Source: an uncultured Eubacteriales bacterium
Lineage (GTDB): Bacteria > Bacillota > Clostridia > Oscillospirales > CAG-272
Length of the DNA stretch: 10,075 nt
Reading direction: 5' to 3'
NCBI GenBank assembly: GCA_905210485.1
Contig: CAJLXA010000056.1
Coordinates: forward strand, 1-10,075
This document shows, piece by piece, positions 1 through 7,207 of the stretch. Positions within the stretch are counted from its first letter, which is position 1, and each line of letters begins with the position of its first letter. The notes below the pieces were generated by a model, which saw nothing but the letters and a program-made list of their open reading frames with translations, did not search any database and was not told where the DNA came from. A program made the position numbers and the translations under genes.

Positions 1-342
1 ATCGTTGGAGCAGGAAAACTGGGTATGGCGTTACGCGGATTCGACGGTTTTTCGGAATACGGTATTACCGTCACCCGCATATTTGACAAAAACCCGACGG
101 ACAGCACCGTCCTGCCGATGGAGGATCTCTTCCCTTACTGTACGCTTCATCAGACGGAGATCGGCATTATTGCCGTCCCGAAAGAAGCCGCGCAGGAAGT
201 TGCCGACCGGCTGATACAAAGCGGCGTCAGAGCGCTGTTCTGTTTTTCTCCGGCAAGGCTTACGGTTCCCGAAAACGTAACGGTTCAGTATGAGAACATT
301 GCCCTCTCCCTTGCCCATCTATGTCAGAGAATCAAAAAATAA
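1..342 (+). CDS. rex: Redox-sensing transcriptional repressor Rex, C-terminal part (5' end outside window)
   Basis: The reading frame is open from base 1 and ends in TAA at 340-342, leaving 113 residues. Rex proteins are usually about 210 residues, so the N-terminal winged-helix DNA-binding domain lies upstream of the window. What remains is the Rossmann domain. It starts with the dinucleotide loop VGAGKLG (residues 2-8 here), then the second strand ending in the acidic residue of RIFDKNP, typical of NAD(H) binding. It also has the Rex-typical GIIAVPKEAAQEVAD segment, a strand near CFSPARLTVPENV, and a C-terminal helix (NIALSLAHLCQRIKK) of the kind that swaps between subunits. Rex represses fermentation genes such as adhE and hydrogenase genes when NADH/NAD+ is low. 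The adhE start follows after only 23 bases, so the two are almost certainly co-transcribed. Any Rex operator would lie upstream of the window; none was seen inside. Confidence 0.9.
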   Translation: MVGAGKLGMALRGFDGFSEYGITVTRIFDKNPTDSTVLPMEDLFPYCTLHQTEIGIIAVPKEAAQEVADRLIQSGVRALFCFSPARLTVPENVTVQYENIALSLAHLCQRIKK

Positions 343-353
343 CACATAAAACC

Positions 354-360
354 GAGGAGG
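354..360 (+). promoter_or_regulatory. Ribosome binding site that fixes the adhE start
   Basis: GAGGAGG lies 5 bases before ATG 366. An in-frame ATG at 321 would add 15 residues but lies inside rex and has no comparable site, so 366 is preferred. Confidence 0.85.
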
Positions 361-365
361 ATACC

Positions 366-3083
366 ATGGAAAACAAAGAAAGAACCCTTGTGGACAGCGT
401 AGAAACGCTGGAAGCGGCGCTCGCCCGCGTAAAGGAAGCAGAGAAAAAATACGCGACCTACACGCAGGAACAGGTCGACGCCATTTTCAAAGCGGCCGCC
501 ATCGCCGCAAACCAGGCGCGTATTCCGCTGGCGAAACTCGCCGTTGAGGAAACCGGCATGGGCATTGTTGAAGATAAAGTCATCAAAAACAACTATGCCG
601 CCGAATATATCTACAACGCATATAAAAACACAAAGACCTGCGGTGTTATCGAAGAAGATAAGGCCTACGGCATAAAGAAAATCGCGGAACCGATCGGCGT
701 CATCGCCGCCGTCATTCCGACGACGAACCCCACGTCCACCGCTATCTTCAAGACGCTGATCGCGCTGAAGACAAGAAACGCCATCATTATCAGCCCGCAC
801 CCGCGCGCAAAGAAATCCACGATTGCCGCCGCAAAACTCGTTCTTGAGGCCGCCGTCAAAGCAGGCGCACCCGAAAACATCATCGACTGGATCGACGTTC
901 CGAGCCTGGAAATGACGAACCTCCTCATGAAAGAAGCGGACATCATTCTCGCCACCGGCGGTCCCGGCATGGTGAAAGCCGCCTACTCTTCCGGCAAACC
1001 GGCGCTCGGCGTCGGCGCAGGCAACACGCCCGCCATTATCGACGACACGGCCGACATCACGCTTGCCGTCAACTCCATCATTCACTCGAAAACCTTTGAT
1101 AACGGTATGATCTGCGCGTCCGAACAGTCGGTGATCGTTCTCGACGGTATCTACGACGCCGTCAAGACCGAATTTGCCAACCGCGGCTGCTACTTCTTGA
1201 ATCCCGAAGAGACGGAAAAAATACGCAAGACCATTATCATCAACGGTGCGCTGAACGCCAAGATTGTCGGCCAGCGTGCGGAACGCATTGCCGAACTTTC
1301 CGGCGTTAAAGTCCCGAACGGCACAAAAATTCTGATCGGCGAAGTGGAAAGCGTGGAACTTTCGGAAGAATTTGCACACGAAAAACTTTCTCCCGTACTT
1401 GCCATGTACCGTGCAAAGGATATTGAAGACGCTTTCTCGAAAGCGGAACACCTGATTGCGGACGGCGGCTACGGTCACACGTCTTCCATTTATCTTAATG
1501 TCACGACCGAAAAAGAAAAACTTGACGAATTCGCGGCTCGTATGAAGACCTGCCGTATCCTCGTCAACACCCCCTCGTCCCACGGCGGTATCGGTGACCT
1601 CTACAACTTCAAACTTGCTCCCTCGCTTACACTCGGTTGCGGCTCCTGGGGCGGCAACAGTGTATCCGAAAACGTGGGTGTCAAGCACCTTATCAACATC
1701 AAAACCGTGGCCGAGAGGAGAGAAAACATGCTTTGGTTCCGCGCACCCGAAAAGGTATATATCAAAAAAGGTTGCCTCCCCGTTGCCCTTGATGAACTGC
1801 ACACCGTAATGGGCAAAAAACGCGCCTTTATTGTCACAGACAGCTTTTTGTATCACAACGGCTATACGAAACCCATTGCCGATAAACTCGACGAAATGGG
1901 CATCGTTCACACCACGTTCTTCAACGTGGCTCCCGATCCGACGCTTGCCTGCGCCAAGGAAGGCACGGCACAGATGAACGCGTTCCAGCCGGACTGCATC
2001 ATCGCGCTCGGCGGCGGTTCCGCTATGGACGCCGCAAAGATCATGTGGGTGATGTATGAACATCCCGACGTGGACTTCATGGACATGGCCATGCGCTTCA
2101 TTGATATCCGCAAACGTGTATACACGTTCCCGAAAATGGGAGAAAAGGCCTACTTCATCGCCATTCCGACCTCTGCCGGCACAGGTTCCGAAGTAACGCC
2201 CTTTGCGGTCATCACCGATGAAAAATCCGGTATCAAATATCCGCTTGCCGACTATCAGCTGCTTCCGAACATGGCCATTATTGATACCGACTTCCATATG
2301 AGCGCCCCCAAAGGCCTTACGGCCGCTTCCGGCATTGACGCCGTGAGCCATGCCCTCGAAGCCTATGCTTCGGTTATGGCAACCGGTTATACGGACGGTC
2401 TGGCAAAGCAGGCTCTCCAGACAATCTTCAAATACCTGCCCCGCGCTTACGACAACGGTCAGACCGACGTCGAAGCCCGCGAAATGATGGCGAATGCCGC
2501 CACCATGGCCGGTATGGCCTTTGCTAACGCGTTTCTCGGCGTCTGCCATTCGATGGCGCATAAACTCGGCGCATTCCACCATATCGCACACGGTGTGGCG
2601 AACGCCCTGATGCTGGAAGAAGTACTGCGCTTCAATGCCGCGGAAGCGCCCGTCAAAATGGGCACCTTCTCGCAGTACGCTTACCCGCACACGCTGGCAC
2701 GTTATGCCGAAGTAGCCGACGCGCTCGGTCTCGGCGGCAATGACGACCATGAGAAACTCGAAAATCTGATAAAGGCCGTCAATGACCTGAAAGCAAGAGT
2801 AGGCATCAAACCCACCATCAAAGACTATGTACCGGACGAAGCCGACTTCCTTGCCCGCCTCGACGCCATGAGCGAACAGGCATTCGACGATCAGTGCACC
2901 GGCGCCAACCCGCGCTATCCTCTGATAAGCGAAATCAAACAGATGTATCTCAATGCGTACTACGGCAACCGCCATTTCACCGAACCGTCCATGCCTAAAG
3001 CTTCGGATTTCGACGGTTCAAACGAAGAAAACCCCGTCAAAGCTGCTTATAACCGCGCAAGAAACGGTCTTAAGAAAGAGTAA
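366..3083 (+). CDS. adhE: Bifunctional acetaldehyde-CoA/alcohol dehydrogenase AdhE
   Basis: This 905-residue protein reduces acetyl-CoA to acetaldehyde and then ethanol, using two NADH in the cytoplasm. The length is normal for AdhE (about 870-910). Residues ~10-440 form the CoA-acylating aldehyde dehydrogenase half, with TTNPTSTAIFKTL, the GVGAGNTPAIID loop and catalytic Cys250 in DNGMICASEQ. A linker containing AERRENMLWFRAPEKVY leads to the iron-dependent alcohol dehydrogenase half (~460-905). That half has the NAD-binding GGGSAMDAAK, the SAGTGSEVTPFAVI motif, and metal ligands that I place at Asp658, His662, His728 and His742. These match the E. coli AdhE ligands with a constant offset of five. 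All key residues are present, so both activities should be intact. It sits between rex and a kinase gene in one operon, consistent with NADH-responsive expression. AdhE family members form spirosomes; nothing here argues against that. Confidence 0.97.
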   Translation: MENKERTLVDSVETLEAALARVKEAEKKYATYTQEQVDAIFKAAAIAANQARIPLAKLAVEETGMGIVEDKVIKNNYAAEYIYNAYKNTKTCGVIEEDKAYGIKKIAEPIGVIAAVIPTTNPTSTAIFKTLIALKTRNAIIISPHPRAKKSTIAAAKLVLEAAVKAGAPENIIDWIDVPSLEMTNLLMKEADIILATGGPGMVKAAYSSGKPALGVGAGNTPAIIDDTADITLAVNSIIHSKTFDNGMICASEQSVIVLDGIYDAVKTEFANRGCYFLNPEETEKIRKTIIINGALNAKIVGQRAERIAELSGVKVPNGTKILIGEVESVELSEEFAHEKLSPVLAMYRAKDIEDAFSKAEHLIADGGYGHTSSIYLNVTTEKEKLDEFAARMKTCRILVNTPSSHGGIGDLYNFKLAPSLTLGCGSWGGNSVSENVGVKHLINIKTVAERRENMLWFRAPEKVYIKKGCLPVALDELHTVMGKKRAFIVTDSFLYHNGYTKPIADKLDEMGIVHTTFFNVAPDPTLACAKEGTAQMNAFQPDCIIALGGGSAMDAAKIMWVMYEHPDVDFMDMAMRFIDIRKRVYTFPKMGEKAYFIAIPTSAGTGSEVTPFAVITDEKSGIKYPLADYQLLPNMAIIDTDFHMSAPKGLTAASGIDAVSHALEAYASVMATGYTDGLAKQALQTIFKYLPRAYDNGQTDVEAREMMANAATMAGMAFANAFLGVCHSMAHKLGAFHHIAHGVANALMLEEVLRFNAAEAPVKMGTFSQYAYPHTLARYAEVADALGLGGNDDHEKLENLIKAVNDLKARVGIKPTIKDYVPDEADFLARLDAMSEQAFDDQCTGANPRYPLISEIKQMYLNAYYGNRHFTEPSMPKASDFDGSNEENPVKAAYNRARNGLKKE

Positions 3084-3090
3084 GGAGGAG
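3083..3090 (+). promoter_or_regulatory. Ribosome binding site of the APH-like kinase gene
   Basis: AGGAGGAG overlaps the last base of the adhE stop codon and ends 5 bases before ATG 3096. The 12-base gap holds only this site, so the kinase is read from the adhE transcript. Confidence 0.75.
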
Positions 3091-3095
3091 AAATT

Positions 3096-3845
3096 ATGAA
3101 ACTCGACAGAATTATTGCGGTCAGAAACAACAAAACCGTATACCGTGACGGCGACCTTTGCCTGAAAGTATTCGACGCAACCTATTCCAAAGCCGATGTT
3201 CTGAATGAGGCGCTGAACCAGGCGCGTGTGGAAGAAACCGGCCTCCGTATTCCGAAAATCCGCGAAGTTTCGGTCATTGACGGAAAATGGACGATCGTCA
3301 CCGACTTCATCAAAGGCAAAACGCTGTCCCGCCTGATGGAAGAAAACCCCGATAAGAAAGACGAATATCTTGATCTGTTTGTCGATCTTCAGATTGAAGT
3401 GCAGTCAAAATCCTGTCCCCTGCTCACCAAACTGAAAGACAAGATGAACCGCAAGATCGCCGAAACCGATTTTGACGCCACGACGCGCTATGATCTGCAT
3501 ACGCGCCTTGACGCTATGCCGAAGCATACAAAGCTTTGCCACGGCGATTTCAACCCCTCCAACATTATCATTACCGATGACGGCACCCCGTATATTCTCG
3601 ACTGGTCTCACGCCACGCAGGGGAACGCCTCCGCAGACGCCGCACGCACATACCTTCTCTTCTGGCTGGCGGGCGACATCGACGGCGCCAATAAATATCT
3701 CGACCTTTTCTGCAAAAAGAGCGACACTGCCAAACAGTATGTGCAGAAATGGATGCCTATCGTTGCCGCTTCGCAATCGGTCAAGGGCAATGAAAAAGAA
3801 CGCGAATTCCTCCAGAGCTGGGTGAATGTCGTCGATTACGAATAA
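3096..3845 (+). CDS. APH/choline-kinase-fold phosphotransferase (kinase-like protein)
   Basis: This 249-residue protein has the aminoglycoside-phosphotransferase-like protein kinase fold. The N-lobe has strands around NKTVYRDGDLCLKVFDA, where the Lys of LKVF is a candidate ATP-binding lysine. The hinge region is VTDFIKGKTLSRLME. The C-lobe has the Brenner-type catalytic loop HGDFNPSNI (His149, Asp151, Asn156) and the metal-binding Asp169 in YILDW, which replaces the DFG of classical kinases. There is no signal peptide or membrane segment. The family includes drug kinases, sugar or choline kinases and proteins annotated as Ser/Thr kinases. Its place between adhE and the hydrogenase genes, with a PP2C-type phosphatase further down the same operon, makes antibiotic resistance unlikely. 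A regulatory or metabolic kinase role is more plausible, but the substrate cannot be read from sequence. In the comparable R. albus operon the gene was described as a Ser/Thr protein kinase (from memory). Confidence 0.8.
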   Translation: MKLDRIIAVRNNKTVYRDGDLCLKVFDATYSKADVLNEALNQARVEETGLRIPKIREVSVIDGKWTIVTDFIKGKTLSRLMEENPDKKDEYLDLFVDLQIEVQSKSCPLLTKLKDKMNRKIAETDFDATTRYDLHTRLDAMPKHTKLCHGDFNPSNIIITDDGTPYILDWSHATQGNASADAARTYLLFWLAGDIDGANKYLDLFCKKSDTAKQYVQKWMPIVAASQSVKGNEKEREFLQSWVNVVDYE

Positions 3846-3850
3846 AGGAG
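3846..3850 (+). promoter_or_regulatory. Ribosome binding site of the first [2Fe-2S] gene
   Basis: AGGAG follows the kinase stop codon directly and ends 6 bases before ATG 3857. No promoter or terminator fits in the 11-base gap. Confidence 0.7.
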
Positions 3851-3856
3851 AAAATC

Positions 3857-4096
3857 ATGAAAGTAACAGTTTGTATCGGTTCTTCCTGCCATATCAAAGG
3901 TTCGCGCCAGGTCGTGGAGGGCCTTCAGTATCTTATCTCCGAGGAAGGCCTCGGAGATAAGGTCGAACTCGGCGGCACATTCTGCATGGGCAAATGCCAG
4001 CAGGGCGTATGTGTAACGGTAGACGACGCCTTTTACTCCGTATCGCCCGATACCGTAAAGGATTTCTTCGATAAAGAAATCAAAGCAAAAGTATGA
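3857..4096 (+). CDS. Thioredoxin-like [2Fe-2S] ferredoxin, first tandem copy
   Basis: This 79-residue protein has the cysteine pattern of thioredoxin-fold [2Fe-2S] proteins (NuoE/HydC-like). Cys6 and Cys11 lie in VCIGSSCHIKG, and Cys43 and Cys47 in GTFCMGKC, so CX4C is followed by CX3C. A fifth cysteine (Cys52) follows in QQGVC. It is shorter than NuoE (about 160 residues) and consists of the cluster-binding domain alone. It has no signal peptide, so a cytoplasmic one-electron carrier is expected. It probably serves one of the operon's hydrogenases, but the partner is inferred from location only. The next gene is a diverged duplicate, roughly 40% identical by eye, and starts inside this stop codon (ATGA). 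The coding sequence contains a perfect 13-bp hairpin over codons 26-35. Confidence 0.85.
   Translation: MKVTVCIGSSCHIKGSRQVVEGLQYLISEEGLGDKVELGGTFCMGKCQQGVCVTVDDAFYSVSPDTVKDFFDKEIKAKV
3932..3961 (+). repeat. Perfect 13-bp inverted repeat inside the first [2Fe-2S] gene
   Basis: The left arm CTTATCTCCGAGG (3932-3944) and right arm CCTCGGAGATAAG (3949-3961) are exact reverse complements around the 4-base loop AAGG. As RNA the stem extends to 15 pairs with one U-G wobble (3931/3962) and one A-U pair (3930/3963). It is followed by GTCGAACTC, not a T-run, so it is not an intrinsic terminator. It lies wholly within coding sequence. Confidence 0.9.
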
Positions 4097-4362
4097 TATT
4101 TGTTGAAATCTGTGTCGGCAGTTCCTGTCATCTGAAAGGCGCTCCCGACATCGTGGAACTGCTCCGCAAGAACATTGCGGAGCAGCACCTTGAAGACGAC
4201 ATTGTGCTTTCCGGCAGTTTCTGCACGGGAAAGTGCAACCGTATCGGCGTCACGGTCACTGTGGGAGACGAGATCTGCACCGGCATCACAAAGGAGAATT
4301 TCCGCGATTTCTGGAACGATAAGATCATACCGGCATTAAAAGCAAGCGAGGGGGAATCCTGA
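4093..4362 (+). CDS. Thioredoxin-like [2Fe-2S] ferredoxin, second tandem copy
   Basis: This 89-residue paralogue of the preceding gene shares the CX4C/CX3C ligand set: Cys7 and Cys12 in ICVGSSCHLKG, Cys44 and Cys48 in GSFCTGKC. A further Cys62 lies in DEICTGI. The start ATG overlaps the previous stop as ATGA and has no strong Shine-Dalgarno sequence of its own. Translation is therefore probably coupled, giving matched amounts of the two proteins. The C-terminus carries about ten extra residues (KIIPALKASEGES). It lies one base from the HydS start, which suggests it works with HydS, perhaps as its electron partner, though this is inference. An 11-bp inverted repeat covers codons 23-31. Confidence 0.85.
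   Translation: MIFVEICVGSSCHLKGAPDIVELLRKNIAEQHLEDDIVLSGSFCTGKCNRIGVTVTVGDEICTGITKENFRDFWNDKIIPALKASEGES
4159..4185 (+). repeat. Perfect 11-bp inverted repeat inside the second [2Fe-2S] gene
   Basis: CTGCTCCGCAA (4159-4169) and TTGCGGAGCAG (4175-4185) are exact reverse complements around the 5-base loop GAACA. No T-run follows, so it is not a terminator. Its position in the gene overlaps that of the hairpin in the upstream paralogue, shifted by about four codons in the protein alignment. Confidence 0.85.
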
Positions 4363-4363
4363 T

Positions 4364-6040
4364 ATGGCCGACTGCCTGACCCTGAAAAAATCAAACTGCA
4401 AGAACTGCTATAAATGTATCCGACACTGCCCCGTTAAATCCATTCGTTTTTCCGCCAATCAGGCGCATATCATCGGCAACGAATGTATTCTCTGCGGACA
4501 GTGCTTCGTTGTTTGTCCGCAAAATGCAAAACAGATCGTGGACGAAACCGAAAAGGTCAGAGTCCTCATTCAATCCGGCGACCCCGTTTATGTCAGCCTT
4601 GCCCCGTCCTTTATCGCCAATTATAACGGCATCGGCATCGAGGGGATGCGCCGCGCGCTTCGCAAACTCGGCTTTGCCGACGCGGAGGAAACCGCGGTCG
4701 GCGCTTCTATGGTAAAAACCGAATATGAACGGATTCTTGCCGGCGGTGACCGCGACATTCTGATCGCCTCCTGCTGTCATTCGGTGAATCTGCTGATTCA
4801 GAAGTATTTTCCCGCCGTTCTTCCCTCTCTCGCCGATGTGCTTTCGCCGATGCAGGCGCACTGCGCCGACCTGAAACGCCGCTTTCCCAACGCCAAAACC
4901 GTTTTTATCGGCCCCTGCGTTGCCAAAAAAGACGAAGCGGAACATTATACGGGATATGTGGACGCGGTTCTGACATACGAAGAACTGACAAAATGGCTGG
5001 AAAACGAACATATCGCACTGGAACCCGATATGGACAGTACGGAAGAGAGCCGGGCCCGTTTCTTCCCGACCGCGGGCGGTATTCTGAAAACCATGGCGCA
5101 AAACGCGCCCGGTTATACCTACATGGCCATTGACGGCGTGGAAAACTGCATGGCCGCGCTTCATGACATAGAGAGCGGAAAAATCCATAAATGCTTCATT
5201 GAAATGTCGGCCTGCGTCGGCAGTTGTATCAGCGGTCCTGTTATGGAGAAATATCACCGTTCGCCCGTTTCCGATTACATGGCCGTAGCGCATTACGCCG
5301 GCAAAAAGGATTTCGACGTGGCGCAACCCGATCCTCTTTTACTGCGAAAAACCTTTGAACCTATTGAAAGGCGCAACGGTATACCGAGCGAAAGCGAAAT
5401 CGCAGATATTCTTAAAAAGATGGGCAAAACCAAGAAAGAGGATGAACTGAACTGCGGTTCCTGCGGTTACAATACCTGCCGTGAAAAGGCGATTGCCATT
5501 TATCACGGCAAGGCAGAAATATCCATGTGTCTCCCCTACCTGAAAGAGAAAGCCGAGAGTTTTTCCGACTGCATTGTCAGCAATACGCCGAACGGACTTG
5601 TGGTGGTGAATGACGCCCTGGAAGTCCAGCAGATCAACGACGCCGCACGGAAGATCATGAATATCCGCTATGCTTCCGACGTCCTCGGTGATCAGATTAT
5701 CCGTATTCTTGATCCGACGCCCTTCCTCAAGGTGCTCGATTCCAAGAAGAGCCTCCGTGATCAGCGCGTATATCTGGCCGAATACAAAAAATATGTGGAA
5801 CAGACCATTGTTTACGACTCTACATATCACATGCTTGTCTGCATCATGCGCGACGTGACCGATGAGGAAACCGAAAAAGAGAAAAAAGAAAGCATCAGCC
5901 GTCAGACGGTGGAGATTGCCGACAAAGTTGTCGACAAACAGATGCGTATTGTGCAGGAGATCGCTTCCCTGCTCGGAGAAACCGCCGCGGAAACCAAGAT
6001 TGCGCTGACAAAGCTGAAAGAGAGTATTTCCGATGAATGA
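4364..6040 (+). CDS. hydS: Sensory-type [FeFe] hydrogenase with C-terminal Fe-S and PAS domains (HydS, group C-like)
   Basis: This 558-residue protein has four parts. Residues 1-55 are a 2[4Fe-4S] ferredoxin domain with Cys12/15/18/22 and Cys41/44/47/51. Residues ~75-310 are the H-cluster domain: L1 SCCHSVN (Cys137, Cys138), L2 IGPCVAKKDE (Cys185) and L3 EMSACVGSC (Cys284, Cys288). Residues ~355-395 are a [4Fe-4S] domain of the PF04060 type with Cys364/367/372/389. Residues ~395-500 are a PAS domain beginning near SNTPNGLVVVND, followed by a charged helical tail. All H-cluster cysteines remain, but L1 lacks the proline of the usual TSCCP, and L3 has SAC and GSC in place of MAC and GGC. That pattern fits sensory rather than high-turnover enzymes. 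A GAGGGGG-like site about 9 bases upstream supports the start. The stop overlaps the phosphatase start by 8 bases. The probable role is to sense H2 or redox state and pass the signal to the phosphatase through the PAS and helical tail. Confidence 0.88.
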   Translation: MADCLTLKKSNCKNCYKCIRHCPVKSIRFSANQAHIIGNECILCGQCFVVCPQNAKQIVDETEKVRVLIQSGDPVYVSLAPSFIANYNGIGIEGMRRALRKLGFADAEETAVGASMVKTEYERILAGGDRDILIASCCHSVNLLIQKYFPAVLPSLADVLSPMQAHCADLKRRFPNAKTVFIGPCVAKKDEAEHYTGYVDAVLTYEELTKWLENEHIALEPDMDSTEESRARFFPTAGGILKTMAQNAPGYTYMAIDGVENCMAALHDIESGKIHKCFIEMSACVGSCISGPVMEKYHRSPVSDYMAVAHYAGKKDFDVAQPDPLLLRKTFEPIERRNGIPSESEIADILKKMGKTKKEDELNCGSCGYNTCREKAIAIYHGKAEISMCLPYLKEKAESFSDCIVSNTPNGLVVVNDALEVQQINDAARKIMNIRYASDVLGDQIIRILDPTPFLKVLDSKKSLRDQRVYLAEYKKYVEQTIVYDSTYHMLVCIMRDVTDEETEKEKKESISRQTVEIADKVVDKQMRIVQEIASLLGETAAETKIALTKLKESISDE

Positions 6041-7205
6041 TCTTTGCGCCGACATCGGCTACAAAAGCATAAACCACATCGGCGAACAACTCTGCGGCGA
6101 CCATGTAGACGTTGTCGAGCAGAATGAAAACTCAACGGTCATTGTCCTTGCCGACGGCCTCGGAAGCGGCGTCAAGGCCAGCATACTGTCCACCTTGACA
6201 AGCAAGATCATTTCCACCATGATGGCGGAGGGACTGACGCTTGAAGACTGCGTGGCAACCATCGCGCAGACGCTTCCCATCTGTTCCGTACGCGGCGTCG
6301 CGTACTCCACTTTCACGATTCTGCACCTTGTCGATAACCGGGAAATGGAACTGATTCAGTACGACAATCCGCAGGTGATTCTTCTTCGCGACGGGAAAAA
6401 CTACGATTACCCGACTACCGAAATGAACATCGGCGGTAAAAAAATACTGAAGTCGGTCATCAAACTCACCGAAAACGACATTTTCGTCGCCATGAGCGAC
6501 GGGTGCCCCCATGCCGGCATCGGCCTTGCCTACAACTTCGGCTGGAAGCGCGACGACATCGTCTCATTCATGGAGACAATCACCATTGCCGGTTACACGG
6601 CGAAAACGCTTTCCACCATGCTGATCGACGAGGTGAACCGTCTTTACGAACAAAAACCCGGCGACGACGCCACGGCCTGTGTGGTCAGAATCCGCAAACG
6701 GGAACCGATGAATATCCTGTTCGGACCGCCCGCCAACCGCGATGACTGCAACCGCATGATGTCGCTTTTCTTCTCTAAAGAAGGAAAACATATCATCTGC
6801 GGCGGCACCACTTCCTCCATTGCCGCAAAATATCTGGGAAAACCCGTAAAAGCGGGACTTAACTTTGTGGCGAGTGACGTACCTCCGATTGCTGAAATCG
6901 AAGGTGTGGACCTCGTGACGGAAGGCGTTATCACCGTCAACAAAGTGGTGGAATACGCAAAGGACGCCATCGGTGAAAACAAACTGTATGAAAAATGGGG
7001 ATTCGGACACGACGGCGCGTCGCTGATCTGCCGTCTTCTCTTTGAAGAAGCCACGGACATCAATTTCTTTGTCGGGCGCGCAGTCAACCCGGCACACCAG
7101 AACCCGGATCTTCCCATCAACTTCAATATCAAAATGAATCTTGTGGAAGAACTTTCCGCCTGTCTTCGGAAAATGGGCAAACGAATCAAGGTCAGTTATT
7201 TCTGA
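6033..7205 (+). CDS. SpoIIE/PP2C-type protein phosphatase with an unassigned C-terminal domain
   Basis: This protein has 390 residues. Residues ~1-222 form a SpoIIE-family PPM phosphatase, with candidate metal-binding Asp41 in LADGLGSG, Asp156 in AMSDGCPHAG, and Asp211/Asp212 in PGDDATACVVRI. These are the hallmark acidic residues of the fold, so the enzyme is probably an active, Mn/Mg-dependent Ser/Thr phosphatase. Residues ~223-390 form a second domain that I cannot assign, with a Gly-rich ICGGTTSSIAAKYLGKP segment and GHDGASLICRLLFEEA. The gene starts inside the end of hydS (8-base overlap, with only a weak AGAGAG upstream), so translation is probably coupled to that of HydS. SpoIIE phosphatases are often controlled by PAS or GAF input; here the PAS input would come from the neighbouring HydS. 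The substrate may be a target of the kinase encoded upstream, but this is inferred from the operon only. Confidence 0.85.
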   Translation: MNDLCADIGYKSINHIGEQLCGDHVDVVEQNENSTVIVLADGLGSGVKASILSTLTSKIISTMMAEGLTLEDCVATIAQTLPICSVRGVAYSTFTILHLVDNREMELIQYDNPQVILLRDGKNYDYPTTEMNIGGKKILKSVIKLTENDIFVAMSDGCPHAGIGLAYNFGWKRDDIVSFMETITIAGYTAKTLSTMLIDEVNRLYEQKPGDDATACVVRIRKREPMNILFGPPANRDDCNRMMSLFFSKEGKHIICGGTTSSIAAKYLGKPVKAGLNFVASDVPPIAEIEGVDLVTEGVITVNKVVEYAKDAIGENKLYEKWGFGHDGASLICRLLFEEATDINFFVGRAVNPAHQNPDLPINFNIKMNLVEELSACLRKMGKRIKVSYF

Positions 7206-7207
7206 CG

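Noticed and set aside
321..365. Upstream ATG at 321 as the adhE start
   Set aside because: It lies within rex and has no ribosome site. GAGGAGG at 354-360 points to ATG 366, which gives a normal AdhE N-terminus.
2084..2093. Palindrome CATGGCCATG in adhE
   Set aside because: It is a short 10-base palindrome expected by chance, at ordinary Met-Ala-Met codons.
324..2975. An 883-codon open frame on the minus strand opposite adhE
   Set aside because: It is a shadow of the codon bias of adhE. Its translation shows no recognisable motifs, while the plus-strand frame has every AdhE catalytic residue. Similar antisense frames lie opposite hydS, the phosphatase and hydA.
3932..3961. The 13-bp hairpin as an intrinsic terminator
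   Set aside because: No T-run follows the stem and it lies in the middle of an intact coding frame.
5928..5937. Palindrome TTGTCGACAA near the end of hydS, considered as a regulator site
   Set aside because: It lies inside the coding frame, does not match the Rex operator consensus as I know it, and has no promoter beside it.
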